Positions 11,941 through 26,200 of a stretch of 64,000 nt of DNA are shown here, piece by piece. The notes below the pieces were generated by a model. That model searched no databases, had not been told where the DNA came from, and saw only the letters and a list, made by a program, of their open reading frames with translations. How positions within the stretch are numbered: position 1 is the first letter of the stretch; the number at the start of each line of letters is the position of its first letter. This DNA is from Lates calcarifer (lineage: Eukaryota; Chordata; Actinopteri; Centropomidae). Where the stretch lies: positions 11,583,550 to 11,647,549 of the forward strand of contig NC_066851.1 in assembly GCF_001640805.2 (NCBI RefSeq), written 5' to 3'. Position numbers and translations under genes: made by a program.

Positions 11941-14900
11941 CTAACGAAGGAGGGAAAGAAGGGAAGACTGTTTTTTAATTTGAAATCAAAAAAGTCAACT
12001 TACTTGCATGTTATTAATCTCAATAATGGCAGAAAGCTTTTTAAATGCTTTACCTTGAGGTTTGACTGAATCATGGGTAGCCACATAGGAATTAACTAAA
12101 GAGAGGAATAAACATGGAGAAGTCAGGCTAATTGTTAAGGTGATCCCATATTTTATATGTGGAAAAAAAATACTAGTTATACTGAACCTTGACAAATATG
12201 GTTGAGTTGCACTCCTGCAGGGCTTCCATTAGACTAATGACATGAAGACACACCATCTCCACCATCTACCAGAGAAAATAATAAAAATTCATATACACAT
12301 ACAACTCAAAGGGAATTAATTTGCTCATTTCATATTCTAAGGCCCCTATTCCTACCTTAGCTAGTTTAGCAAGATCCCCAGTGGGAAATAAGAGGGCAGA
12401 GCACTCACCACTTTATTGTGGGCCATCAGCTGCAGGATGCTGGGTGTAACCCGACTCCAGAACTCCAGGCCAGTGAGGATGGCGCTGGAAGAAAACTCTG
12501 TCTGGTTCTGGTTCTGCAGGGACGGAGCAGCAGCCGCCTGCTCGCAGTAAATGGTCCACAGCTGGGCGAACATGAAGGCGTGGAACAGAGAGCACATGTG
12601 CAGCACCGACGTCTGGGGAGATAAAGACAGTGAGGTGATTATAGATATTATATTAACACATCTTACGTGGGATCATTAGAAGGGATTTGTATCTGCCAGA
12701 CCTTGGACTGTTCTGGGAAGCCAATGAGGATGACAATAAGATGATCTGCGATGTGGGAGCCGGCGTCTAGAGGGATGGGCATGCAGGAGGTGGAGCCCTG
12801 GTGCAGGGCACAGTGTGTCAAAGAGCCCAAAAGGAGCCAGGACAGCTGTCGGATGTGGGACACGCACTCGATGAATTCTTTTGGCCTGCAGATAAAAAAA
12901 GGTGAAATTTGGTTTTACAGATCAACAGAATGTTGTCTCCAAAATACTAATTTCATATCTCTCAGGATTATACACCATGTCTCATCATTTAAAAGGCTAA
13001 TTCACCTAAATTATATTTAAAAATAGACATTCATTTATTTATCTTTAGTGTGACATTTTTGCCCAAGCAGCAACAAGCTGTAAACAGCTTTTATAAAGAC
13101 TATTTCTTTGTTCAAATGAAAATTGATCTGTGAATTATTCAAACAACAGGGGACATTTATTATCAAAAGAGATGTTTTTCATGTATTTTTTCAATTCTGT
13201 TAATACTACAAACCTAATTCCATCCAATTAGATATCTCAGAATCTAGGAAAATAAAACCAAAACTATTTTTAAGGATAGATATTTGTTTCTTTGTATATC
13301 ACTTCTGCGAATAATCCCTTTAAGTCATGGAATCATCACTAAACTTGTCTGTGGTTTTGTCATTCTTACCCTTGTTGCATGGTGGATGGAGGGTGATAAA
13401 GCCAGGGAAGATAACGGACCACAGCTTTGTTATCACGGTGATTGCCTTTGCTGATCTCCATGGCGGCGACTTGTGCCAAGCCCACTTTCAGGTTCCCCCC
13501 GAATGTGTCCTCATGCAGTGGCTGACAGCAAGCCTTCATATGGCTCTGAATAACAAGTTTGAAGAAAGAGAAAGATAATGCTGACAAACACACAGAGGGC
13601 TAAAGGTTGAAAAAAAGAAATGTATAATAAGATACTATATACATTGTAGCACTCACATGAAGAAAAAGACTTACTTTGAGTTTGGTTAGTGTGTGCATAT
13701 CTGCAATGAAGTCCAGGAGCTCACTTATGTATTGCCTCATGCATTCCATTGCTGCAGTTGTGCACTGTTGAGAACAAAAGCAGTTTATCCTTTAGGAGGA
13801 ATCACACTGGGGTCTGTCTTTATTTCCTGCTGTTTTACGAGGCTGATTTTAATACGATCCAAGCACAAAGCGACTAAAGTCTTACCCCCGGCAGCGTCGA
13901 GATCATGTGCTTTTGGATGATGGTTGATTCTGCTAGCCGTGTGCCGATATCTGCACAAACGAACTGAGAAATTCACAGGTTTTACCACTGCGTTTAGGAG
14001 GGGATGCTGTGATGTATTTGGTTTGTGTGGAACTTAAATGTATAAAAGACAGTATTTTTACCTGGACCAGCAGTAACAAGTTTGTGTCAGGCAGAGGTGA
14101 CTTGAACTTGAGAGCCTGCAGAAGCTCTAACACCACAATGCGGGACATGTAGAACTTATCTCTCTCCTGGATGCGAGGAGATAGAGAGTGGAGTAAATGT
14201 ACTGATGCAGCAAGACTGCCTTTTTCTATTATCACTCTCCCTTACTCATGCTGCGAGGAGAGCATAAACTCTGTAGCCTGAATAGAGGGGGAAGGACAGG
14301 CAGCGAGAGGGGAGGGAGGGGAGGCAGGGAGACAGAGAATAGACAGAGAATAGTGAAGCTGAGGAGTAGATTTAGGCCAGTCCAGATCTCTCCTCCCAGA
14401 GTCCCAGGCAGCTCAGATGAGGCTGTCAGGCTGCCTTCTCCTTCCCCGAGGACAGGCTGCTCTCTTTGTTCATCCCTTCCACACAAAGCCCAGCTGCCTG
14501 TTTACAAACCACACTGTCATCTTCTGGCTTCCACTTTGCCTTTCTCTTTCTCTATGCAGTCATGTTTGCTTATGTTAGGCGCAGGCACTCGCTCCTCCGC
14601 TCCTACAGAATGCAGAGCTCCTGACATTTCTCACTGTGTGGCTTGTTAATGCGCATACCTGTACGCAGCACTCTCATAATTAAAAGTTAATGGAGCATGT
14701 CCGTTCGGTAAATAGCAAATCATGGGCCGCTCTTAAGCTAGAGGGCCAAGCCACATTTGGCATATAGTGCAGTGCTGCTGTGACAAATGGTGTATGGTGT
14801 GACAAACTTTAGTAGTAGGTCTGGTAAGCCTGACTTTGTGTCCTTAAAAGCTGACCTCCAAAGATAACTGAACCAGGCTGAAAATTCCCCCCGTGCTTCC

Positions 14901-17900
14901 CAGAAATCTCGCCTTGCCATAAAACAACTGCACAGGACAGGGTCAATTGCAATTGCTCATAGTGACTCTAGGTTTTGAAAAGCGGATATTATACGGTGAG
15001 GAATTAAAGAGGGTGTAGAAAATCAATACTGCAGGAGACATAAAGCATGCAGCGTTGACAGTGGTGGAGGACTGAGGATCCATCTGGCCGAACAGTGCAG
15101 ACAGCCCTGGCTCCATCTCTGTCTGAGACAGCCACTCTGAAACACACTATACATCCTCGGCACTAGCACACCAACTAATCATGTTAATCAATACTGGCTG
15201 ATTGCCTACTTAATCATCTGTGACACATGGGCACATTTCTGGCTGACTGGAGAGTCAGGGAAGTAGGTGTAGCACCAAAAGAGTGATGAGCGGGAGGCCT
15301 GAGAACAGGAGCTCGACATTTTAAACACTGCAGATTAGTTTAAAAGGTTTAACTCTTTCAAGACTGCATAAATACCAGATGTCAGCACATGTTTTCTTCC
15401 AACATATGAAACTCTTATGTCTAATAAACAAAAAAGATGTATTGTAAACACAGTCAAGAGTACCTTGTTGAAAGCTTTGTAACACAGTCCACATAGTTCT
15501 ACGAGGTAGGAGAGACTGAACATGCCATACTGGATGACAAAGCTCAGCAACTTGGAGAATGGCTCCAGGAGGCTCTGTAGGACAGAGGAAGAACAGTAAA
15601 GCTTAGATGTTTAAGTCCAGGATTTGGACAAATCTGCATGTAAAATTCTGTCCTGGGCTTACCCGGGTTGCATTCGTGGTCGGGATTTTCAGCAGACAAA
15701 TGATAATCCTCAAGCTGGAGTCCATGGGGCACTAATGAAACATACAGATTGCAAGAAATGTTGAACAAACTGCCAGCAGGTTTTAAATAGCAAAAGTTGA
15801 AAATGGCGCATATCCATAATCTTGGACTTGGTGTTGTAAATTTGTCTGCAGTGACAAATTGATTAGAGTACACTAAGTTGACCTCTAAGGTCAAAAGCAT
15901 CAAATCAATTGCAATTTTAAGACTGTCCTATTGAACCCAGGCAAGGGCACTGCTACATGCTTTTTCCTCCAGCCATAATCACATTAAACCATATCAGACC
16001 ATGACTAAGTGAACGGAAGAGTCGATATCTACCTTCAGAGGAAGCACAGAGGGCAGTTTAGTGAGGAAAGTCTGGAACTGGTTGCAGATGGTCGTCCACA
16101 GGTTGCTTGGAGAGTCCATGGGGAGAGCCTCCATAAAAGTGGCAATGTTGTCCAGGCAGTGCAGCATTGTGCCCCCTGCTGGCAGACTCTTCTTGTTGTT
16201 CAAGCCCTGGAGGGCACAGAGGCATAAACCATAACAGGCTTATATAATGAAATTCTATAAGCGAAGATATTTCCATTTAACTGATCGTTCAGTCCTGATC
16301 AATCACATCGAGATGACGAGAGCAGGGGATTCAGGACACTGAAGCACAGATGATTGCTTGGATGGGCTTGCATCAGTGGATTCTCATCTGTGTCATTTAT
16401 TTAGCTTTACAATAACAATAAACTGGTACAGTGGTGCAGGGTAAGGCAGGTTTTCTTGACTGCCCCAATGATTTGTTGTTTTAGATGGGCTTATGCTCTA
16501 CATGTAGCTGGAACCACAAAATCTACTGCTTTGACAAGAGCTCCTCCTGCTGGTTAAATGACTCAACACAGATACACGAAGGAAAATCCTACCTCCAGCA
16601 GCATGTTGAGGGCAGCAACAGAACTTAGCTCATTGAAATCGATTAGAGAAGATGCAAGCGTTCGCAGAAAACTGCCGTCTGCGCAAAGAGAGTGATAAAA
16701 AGAATGAGGGTGACAGGTCGTTCAGTGGGAACCTTAAGTTAGTCTTAACTATTATATTATTATGCAAAAAAAAACCAAAAAAAAACATTTAATTAAAGCA
16801 GCAAAGAAAAGCAGCAAAATATGCATCTACTATAGGTTACAAAATATAGAACACAGAGGTCAAAACACACAGAAATGAACAGTTAAAACATGCTATAAGT
16901 CTCTAAGGTAAATTTTGAGAGTGATTTAAGAGTTGATTCTAGTAGACAGTGGTATGAGCAGACCTTTGATGTTACTCTGGAAGAGTTGGGGCAAGATGCC
17001 ATTAGGGGCCAGCTGGTGAAACATACAGCGCAGGAACTGCTTGGCTACACCTGCTACATTCCCTGGGATCAACATACTGCAAAACATCACAGGGGAGAAT
17101 GTCTGAGTTGGACAGGCAGTCACACTCCACATCCATTATTAAACTCGTATATAAGCACAGTGAATATCTGAGAGCACCGGTGTGACAGCTTTAATGTCTC
17201 ATACCTCTCAGCTTGTCCAGAAAAATTGGCACTAGATGCCAACCTGAAAGAAGTTAAAGCAGTGGATTAGGGCTCTGGGGATGAATTATGCATGAGTTCT
17301 ATGGGCGAGTTATGAAACTTCAATTTAACGGTGAAGTGCTGTGTGGATGGAGATTGCGGGACGGTTGCTGGAGCGGCTCTACCTGCCCACGGACTGCATG
17401 ATGTCGAGAAGCATTGGAGCAGCCAAATCGGGGCTGAGGTGGATGAACATGGAGAGAACGACCACTGCGAGGCCCAGAGTCTCCTCATCGTATTCCTCCA
17501 GCACGGCAGCGCAGTCACGACACCTGGGACGTCACATAGAATTACACAGAGACAGTTTAAGCATTAAGGAGGCTTGTTTCAAGACACGCGAAGCCATCGA
17601 TTGATTCATTCACCTGTCAGACATCGTGGTGGGCTGCTCATCAATGAACTCTTCAGGCGCGGGGACAAACATGCTAACTGTGCTTGGTGCAGAGAGCAGA
17701 CTGGTTTTTGTAGGACCTGCAGAGGAAGAATATCAATTATGAAATAAAAGAAAAGTAAGGCTTATTAGACGCTGAATGAGGTCAATGCTTACTTCTGATT
17801 TTAAGTGCACTAGTCATAAACAGTCTCAAAGAAGAGACACTTAGGCTACTTGACAATGTTCCAAGACTACATTTTATGGAGCTCACCATTATTCATTGCT

Positions 17901-20900
17901 TTATCCTGATTTTAAAGATGAGCGATAAAGCTTAAAACAGTATATACTACAGGATTAGTCCAAGAATTCTTTAATTATTTAATACTAAAAATAACAATGT
18001 AATCTTTTCTTCTTTATTGTATTTGCCAAGAGTTTGATTTCAGTCACTGATAATAAGTGTCATTCTGCTTAATCTATTTTTCTTTCTTTTGCTTTCTCAC
18101 ATGTGTCACTATAGCCATACACCTCCTCAAGGAGTAAAGAGAAGTCTGGAGCAACTGACCCGTTTCCCAGGTGCTGATGTTGTGCGGTGCACTGGATTGA
18201 TGCTCCAGCTGCCTCTTCATTAGCTGGCTCATGGTCAGAGCTCCCAGGGAGCCTCGCTTCACCTGACGGTACTGAGCTGAAGGTCAGATACAGAGAACAA
18301 CACCTGAGTTAAAGCACCTGCTAAAACTCATCCCAGCTTTCCCAACAGCAAATGTGTGTATGGTTACATGGAAATAGGGAGGACGCTCACATGAAAAGAG
18401 ATGGTCAGTGTCATTTATATTTTATCACAAGGGAAAAATCCATTCAAGCATCTAGCTCAGTTCTCTGAGGAACTAAATCATTATGAAAGCACTTAAAAGT
18501 GAAACTAATTCTTTAACCATTAGATGGATATTTCCTCTGTTCTTAGACATTTTATTGGGTTTTTGAGTAAGATGTCAAATGATATTATGTGATATTTGCT
18601 TAATATTTCCAGCTCCAATATAAAGTCTAATACAGAACCTACAGGTAATATATCAGACTGCACACAAGTAATATATAACAATATGTTAAAGTAAGGCCTT
18701 CTTTAGGACAACCACAACAGTCAGTTTTACTGAAGTTCATAAAGAGATTATGTAATAAAGTATTTGCATCCTACTTGATACTGAAGAGCGGTGGCTTGTT
18801 TCAGGCATAGCAGCTTCAAGCGTTGGGGCTGAGGCAGATTCTCGTGGCTTTTCCAATGTAGACAGAACTTTGTGATCTGCAAGGCAATATGGGTGAATGA
18901 TGGGCAGGGCATTGGCATCAGAATATATGCCGTTAAATGCCAGCAGTTATCCAATAATAATCAGCAGTAATGTTTTAGAAATGTCTACCTTCAATTTACA
19001 CTATTTATAGTCTATTTAGTGCTAATTTTAATTACAGTTATTTGAGATTTAGTGCTTTGTTACACAAGCTCACCACCAATTTACAATTCAGAAAATCACT
19101 GTTTGCAGTTTACACACTGATTTCCCAAAATTGTATCTCAAACATGAAATCAAATTCTGCCTTGCTCTTCAGCTTCCTTTATACTAGTTCAAAATGTATT
19201 TTCTCCTTTGAAGTACTTGTGTGTTTGCATAATGGGAATAAGTGAACACATACATAGGAAACACCAAAGGACACCACAAGGCTGGAGTGGTTAATTGGGT
19301 AGAGATGTGAGGCAGCTGCGTATGTTTTGTAATGTAAGCGTGTTTGCATGTTTTAGATCCTATCTACATGCACACTTACATACTCCATGCTATGTACTCC
19401 AACACTGAATGCACACTATGCAGTTTTTTCCAAGCAATCCAGACAGCCATATAATTATATGTATGAAAATTTAAAAGCAGACTCTTCAAACTTACTCAAG
19501 TTTTGCTATCTATCACTGCTAACATCAGTGTAACAAAATGGCAGACTGATCTGAAAAATCCTTATTTATGTTTTAATAACAAAGTTTGTAGAGTCTGGCA
19601 ATTGATTTTCATATTGCAGTAGTTTGCTGCGACATAAAGTATATGTCTGCAGTAAATGCTGCAAAACTCTGTTGTGGTCCCTGATATTTATTTAAAATGA
19701 CTAGAGTTATATATAGGCTTTCAGACATATTTTTTATTATGCATTTGAAATGCATTGAATAAGCCTTCTCAAATCTTAGATATCACCTAAAAATATTTTG
19801 AAACAAGTTACCCATGATAAAGTGGAAATTTGCTACAATGAACCCATGCAACAAGATCACTGTGTGAGTGCTGATTGCTTTCACTTCTATTGTCGCTCAC
19901 CCTTACCGGCTTCTGTGGTCTGCTCACTACCCAGCTTGTCGAATGTGTTAAAGGAAATGTCCAGGTATTCCCTCTGGATGGCACTGACGGCGATCTTCCT
20001 CTGCTTCCGCTGTCGAGGAACAATCTGGATTTTAAACTCTGCCTCGTCGTCCGCGTTGTCAGGTTTGGGGTCGCTGTCAGCGTCGATCACACATGTCTTC
20101 ATCGTCTTCATCATCACCGTCCTCCTCTTCATCGTTGCTGTTACTCTTGCTTTTCTCTGGTGAAGAAAGAGGCTCTGCTTTGTCTTCTGGGATGTCCAAG
20201 AAGATGGTCCTCCCAGAGGGACTTGTCCCAAGTCCCATCCCAGACTTAATCTCTTCAGGGGCCACAGATGTGTCATCTAATGAGGTGTCAGGGACATGTG
20301 GGGTCTTCCTCAGCAGGTCTCTTTTCTGCTTCAGGGTCATGGGGCTTTCATGGCAGACATTTTCTAGCCGATCAGGAAGATCCAGAGAGGTGCTGGGAGT
20401 CACACGATTTGGCTTCTTTTCCACAAACGGCGCCTGGGAGCTTCCATCTCCCACCAAAAAATCAGAGGTCTTTTTGTCACTGGAGCAGTCCTCCACACTC
20501 ACCTGAACCACTGGAGACAGTCGTAGGGTGCTACTGCTGGCAGGGGAAGCAGAGACCTTTGGACTCCCGTTGACCTTGGAGCTTATAATGGTGTTAAGGT
20601 CGAATTCCTCATCACTCTCCACAATCCTCAGAGGAGGCAACGGTTCAAACACCAGAGAGTCGCTGTCAGACATGGAGAGCAAGGAGTGTTTCTCTGGAAT
20701 TGAGGTGCAGTCAGAAGAAAGGTCAATGAGGTCTTGGTCTTCTTTTCCCTGAACTGATCCCACTAAGGAGCCCTGGTCTAACTTGTCCTCAAAGGTCTCC
20801 ATGCAGCTGAGGCGGACCTCAGGGATGACAGGTTTGGAGACGTCAGACTGGCCCCCTCGAGAGCCACGCCGATCCACGGGATCGCTGGCCTCCACCCGAA

Positions 20901-23174
20901 CCGAAGAACCATCTGAGGACCCTTTGCCATGATGCCTGCTGTGGGACATGGCTGAGGATGGGGGCAGCACCACAGGGGGCACCTGCATGTCACAGCGGTC
21001 AATGCACGACTTGCGCCTGTGCTCGTCGAGATTGAACAGAATGGAGTCCGTGTTGGAAATGTCCAGAGACTTCTGTTTGTGCATGGCCTGTAGCCGCTTT
21101 TTCCTGGTGCTCTCCTCCCTCACGCAGTGCAGAATACTGTCCTGAAGGGCGCTGGCTTCACGGTACTCTGACAGCTCAATTTCACCTGATATACAGAAGA
21201 AAAAGGAGACTTTATCCCAGTGAGAGCAGCAAGCCTCCTGCAATCACTAAAAATATGTTGTGCTGAAAAAGATTCAATCGATGTGCTGTAATACTACACT
21301 TGACTCTGAAAGCCTCTGCTTCTTACTTTTTTTGGCATTCAGCTCTACCGGCTGGTACTTCACAGACTTGCTGCCACCAATTCTCTTTAGGCGGGCAAAG
21401 AAGGTCTGTGACTCCTTGTTAGCAGCACCAGTTGGAGTGTCATGGACATCTGACTCATCAAATACACTGTCCTCTTCTAAAATGGAGAAGAATTTGGAGA
21501 ATTAACATCATTCATGTGGCATGTAGAATATATAAACCTGACTGAGGAGGGTATCATTTTTCCCCTAGTCTGACATCGTCATCTACAAGGTATATAGATA
21601 TAGAGTAGGTTTCTTTCAAAATGCTACCCCCATAAGTCTGCTGAGATAAAGAGCATTCTTTATTTTACATCACCTTTTTCCTTCTCACTGTAGCGGCTCA
21701 TGTTGGAGTTGTCACTGTAGAGGGGTCCTGCTGTGGCATGGGGACGACAGCTGTGATACTGGGCATTGAGTGTGTTGATTGTGATGTGGATTAGATGGAG
21801 GACCACTTTACTGCCATCCATGTCTCTATAAGGGTACTGTGATAACAGAAATATATTAGAAGCTTATGATGTACATCTGACCATTCTCTCTAACCATGTT
21901 TATAATGTCATATAAATAAAACATGTAATTAAATTAAATGTAATGAAATCATACTGAAGCATAATAATTCAAATAGTACCTTATACAGGATAACTAGAAG
22001 GGCTTTGAGCCACATCTGTCTGATGTGTGGCCTCAGAGCCCAGAGAGAGCATCGAGGTGGCTGCTGGAAATAGTGTCTCAGCTGGGGACACGTGCAGTAC
22101 TTCAACACCTGGACCACCAGAGGGAGCAGCTGCTTCCCCAAACCAATATTGTAGTCCATCACCTGGAGGAAGGAGCATTTCAGTTCATTAGCATACATGT
22201 ACAGGTACATTCATACTAAACAAAGAATACCGAAGTATATTTCAGTCACTTGTGCGATCCCAGCGATGAAAGCATTGAAGCAGGTGGAGGTGCGCATCTT
22301 CTGAGGTGCGATCATGAAGCAGCCCTCCTGCTGGTCGTAACCCAGCAGCACGTACAGGTGACGCTTCACAGCGTTGAAAGCCTTGGCGCTGCCGATGTCG
22401 GCCTCGGCACTGCTCTGGTCTTTGGCCATGAATTTCATGAGCACCATGATCAGCTGGTGAACCGTCTGGTGATCTATGCCGGCGTCCTCGGGAAGCAGGT
22501 CTCTGATGATGGTGTCATCCTCAGGAGACGGGGTCTGGCCTACAAGAGGAGCTGAAGCGTCAGGGTTAAAGTGAGGGAGGAAACGTGCTGCAGAAGACAG
22601 GGAGAGGGAAGGGTGCAAGAGCAGGGGGGTAGTGACAGCACAGAGGAGGAGGAGGGAGTCAACTCATACTGTCCACTTCTCTGTCAAGAGAGGTGGAGAC
22701 ATCATGCAGTATACATACATCAGTGTAGCATGTTCATGGAATATGTGCAGGGGATAAACACAAAAAAGGACCTGCTAACTGTTAGCAAGAGTGTTTCTTT
22801 CTTTTTCATTCTTTCCAGTGTCAGAATTACTGTAAGCCCGAAGGCAGGATGAAAAAACAATGACTGTCACCACAGATCAAACATTGCTTTTTCATATTTC
22901 ATTTCATATTTCCACATGTGAGCTTTATTAATAGCGATACTGCACTTTCCCTCCAATATGATGTGATTATGAAGAGTAATACAGTATGTTTCAGATTTGG
23001 GTTGTTATTTACCTGGCAGGACTTTCTCTATCATATCTCCCAGTGTCGGGGCAGACTGCTCTTGCCTCGTAAGCCTTAGAGCTAAAAACCACATATGAAG
23101 AGCACAATTTAGGAGAATGTACAGGGGAGGTTGCACAGGACACATGTCTGAGCTTCATCATCATCCAACACATG

Positions 23175-23207
<33 letters not shown>

Positions 23208-26200
23208 ACACAAAAAATGACCAACTTTCATGGCCTCAAAACAATACAAGTGCTCCCAAGATTTAAGGAATTTGGGATGATTACAGAACAACCACATCAT
23301 AGTTGACGCCAACGCAAGAAACGTCTCCCAGAAACTCAGACAGCCTTCTGTGCACAGCCAGATATAAAATGAACGACGTGGTCGGAGTTTCTCTTTTTTT
23401 AAACAAAGTAGCATTCAGACGTTCCAATGCAATGGATGTTGGGAACAAACATGTGAGGAGAGAAACATTAGGTAAAATGGGACCAGACTTTGCTCAAATA
23501 GTGTTTGCACATAAAATGAACATTGGTTTCACCCACAAGGGATGGAAAATGAGCAGAGTTCGGTGACACTCCTGAACAGAAATGGAAATTAAATTGACTT
23601 TAAGGTATAGTCATGCTGTGCCTCTATAATATCATGTTATCCTCCCACTAATGAGGCATTTGAATGAGTTTCAAAAGGTATTTGCAAACACTGTTTGACC
23701 ACAGACTGAATGAAAGTGACACAGGTTAAGATTCAAACTGACAGACAGACAGACTGAGCTGTGCTACTCACGAAGTCGGTTGCTCAATGACTCAGGGAGA
23801 GAAAATGCCCGTTTAGACTCCCCTGGGCCTCCCTTCACACTGTCACGGAGCGAACGCACACTCTTCTGCCGATTCCTGGCAAAACGGGCCCGTCGTATCT
23901 TCCACATTGCTGCATCACTGAGGTTGGCTACATTGGTTCGTACAGCTGTGATGGCTGTAGAAAGAAATTTTACAAGCTACATATAAAGCACTATTAGTTT
24001 GTGATGTTTCTGTTATAATAAATATGTCAAGGAAAAGGTGGAGTGGAGGACAAGCAGGTGTAAAAATCTGAATGGGGACATAGACGCTACATACTTGTAG
24101 GGAAAGGGAACTCCTTGTTGCAGTCCAGGTGTAACTGGGCCTCCAGAGATAATGTTTCAAAGCGGTTAACAAAAAACTCCCAGCTAAGCGCAGGAATGTC
24201 CTTCTTCAGGAAGTGCAACAGCAGGAGTTTGCTGAGGATGACTGGCCGATCCCTCACAACTGTGTCAAATTGGAAATCCAGGCACAGACACAAACCCTAC
24301 AAAATACACAACACATAAATACAAAGCAGAACATGTAGGTACAAAAACACAGGATTAACTGAAATTAATCAGCAACTATTTTGATAACTGATTAATTGTT
24401 GTGCAGTCTCTCACATCTGCTGGTTTTTCCTGTCTTACATTAAAGTGAAGGAAGATTTTGGATTGCTGGTCATATTAAAAAGGCCATCTGGGCTTTGAGA
24501 AATTGTGATCTCTGAGATTTTTCTGACATTTTGTAGTTAAAAAATGAGATAATCGCAGATTAATCGATTATGAAAATAATAATTATTAGCAGCCTTAACT
24601 TGAATTGTAAATTACCCAATAAGTGTGGTTTTCCAGTATGTATGTAAGCATTTTCTTGTAGATATTTACTACTATTTCACCACACAGTATGACATATATT
24701 TCAATACCATGCAAAAGAACTTAGTGCTCCAAGAACATCAACACCTCAAAGTCAGGAAAATACTATCCATTTAATTATATTATAACGTAATGCAGAAGGA
24801 TGCAAACATGTCATATGAGATTTAGTGATATGACTAGTAATAACTAATGTTGACAATTTTGTAGCTCTTTGATTTGCAAGGCTCCACAATGTTTAAGTGT
24901 TTCTGCTCCTAAGTGTCCTACATGTGACAAACATCTTTTTGTTCTCTGAGCTGCATGACTGTGTGAGCAGGTCACCTGCAGGGCCGGCCTCTTGATAGTG
25001 TCCAGCAGCAGTCTGGCTCTGGTGGCAACAGCTGGGTTGACGTCCTCCACAGAAGCCAGGAAGCAGCAGAAAGCGTGGGCCAAGGAATATTTCAGCAAGT
25101 GGTTTTTCGTCACTGCGCCGATGTCCAGGAACCGACACAGCACTGCTACCTTCTCCACTGGCAGTTTTCACGAGAATTAACAGTGAAAGGGAAAATCATC
25201 AGCAACACAAATAGATTACAAATTAGATGAGGCAACTGAGCTGCCAGATGTCCTGCCATAATTACAGTAATATCATAAACAGACCGAGCAATGAGATCAC
25301 TGATGATAAGTTCATGTATTACTGAGATACTAGTTCTATGTCATGATATTTGTCCTCACATAATACATGGATCTATCAGTCTGAATTTTGTTTGTTTTAG
25401 AGCAAAGAACTTAAAGTAGAATTATATGAATAATACACAGTACGTCCTTAAATTACATGATACAATGATACGCTGTGTATCACTGATGTGCAATTTTATG
25501 AAGAGAGGTATACAAGTCTCACTGGTCATCTGCTCTGTGAGTGAAGTGCAAGAATACAGGTTCTACATTGTAATGTTTGTACGTCATTGTGTTCGCTGGG
25601 AGACATTTACATACACGCAGTTATCACTCTGACGCAATGTCCCATATCCCCTGTGTGTGAAATGAAATGAGAATGAAATGTTGGCCTTATTTATCATAAC
25701 TGAGATTAAAATCTAAAAATATGCACTTTCACCCACTCTAGGCTGATGGATAACACCCAGTGTTGACCACAAGGTGTCAGTGTAGGAGTGAAGAGACAGC
25801 GCAGTGAGAGCAAGAGAAATATACATTTTTGCATGTTTTACACCCACAACTGTACAATTATCTGTTTCAACAATGCTAATAAGCGGGTATATTAATGTCA
25901 TATGTCCTCATGTTCATTATACACATCAACAATTTCAACCTGATATTGTGATATATAATTTTACTAAGTGGAGAGAAAAATGACTAGTTAATTTCATTTC
26001 CTATTTCCCTATATTACACCCTCTGAGAAATATGTACTGTGTGTTTGGAGCAACAGTCAATTCAGCTGTTCTCCTGTTTCCCTATATCCATACACTGAGT
26101 CAGAGGACCCGTCCTCTGCCTCTGTCTCAAGGTCACACAGCTCCTGTCTGCCAATCACAAGGCGAGAAAAACCTTATTAATCCCATACTTCCCCTTTCCT

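Noticed and set aside
20050..20160. A short intron removing the UNC79 frame break
   Set aside because: The GT-AG pairs tried (for example 71 or 106 nt) either do not correct the frame or delete conserved sequence and lack a pyrimidine tract.
19798..20506. Plus-strand open frames opposite UNC79 exon 30
   Set aside because: Antisense shadows of the Ser/acidic coding exon.
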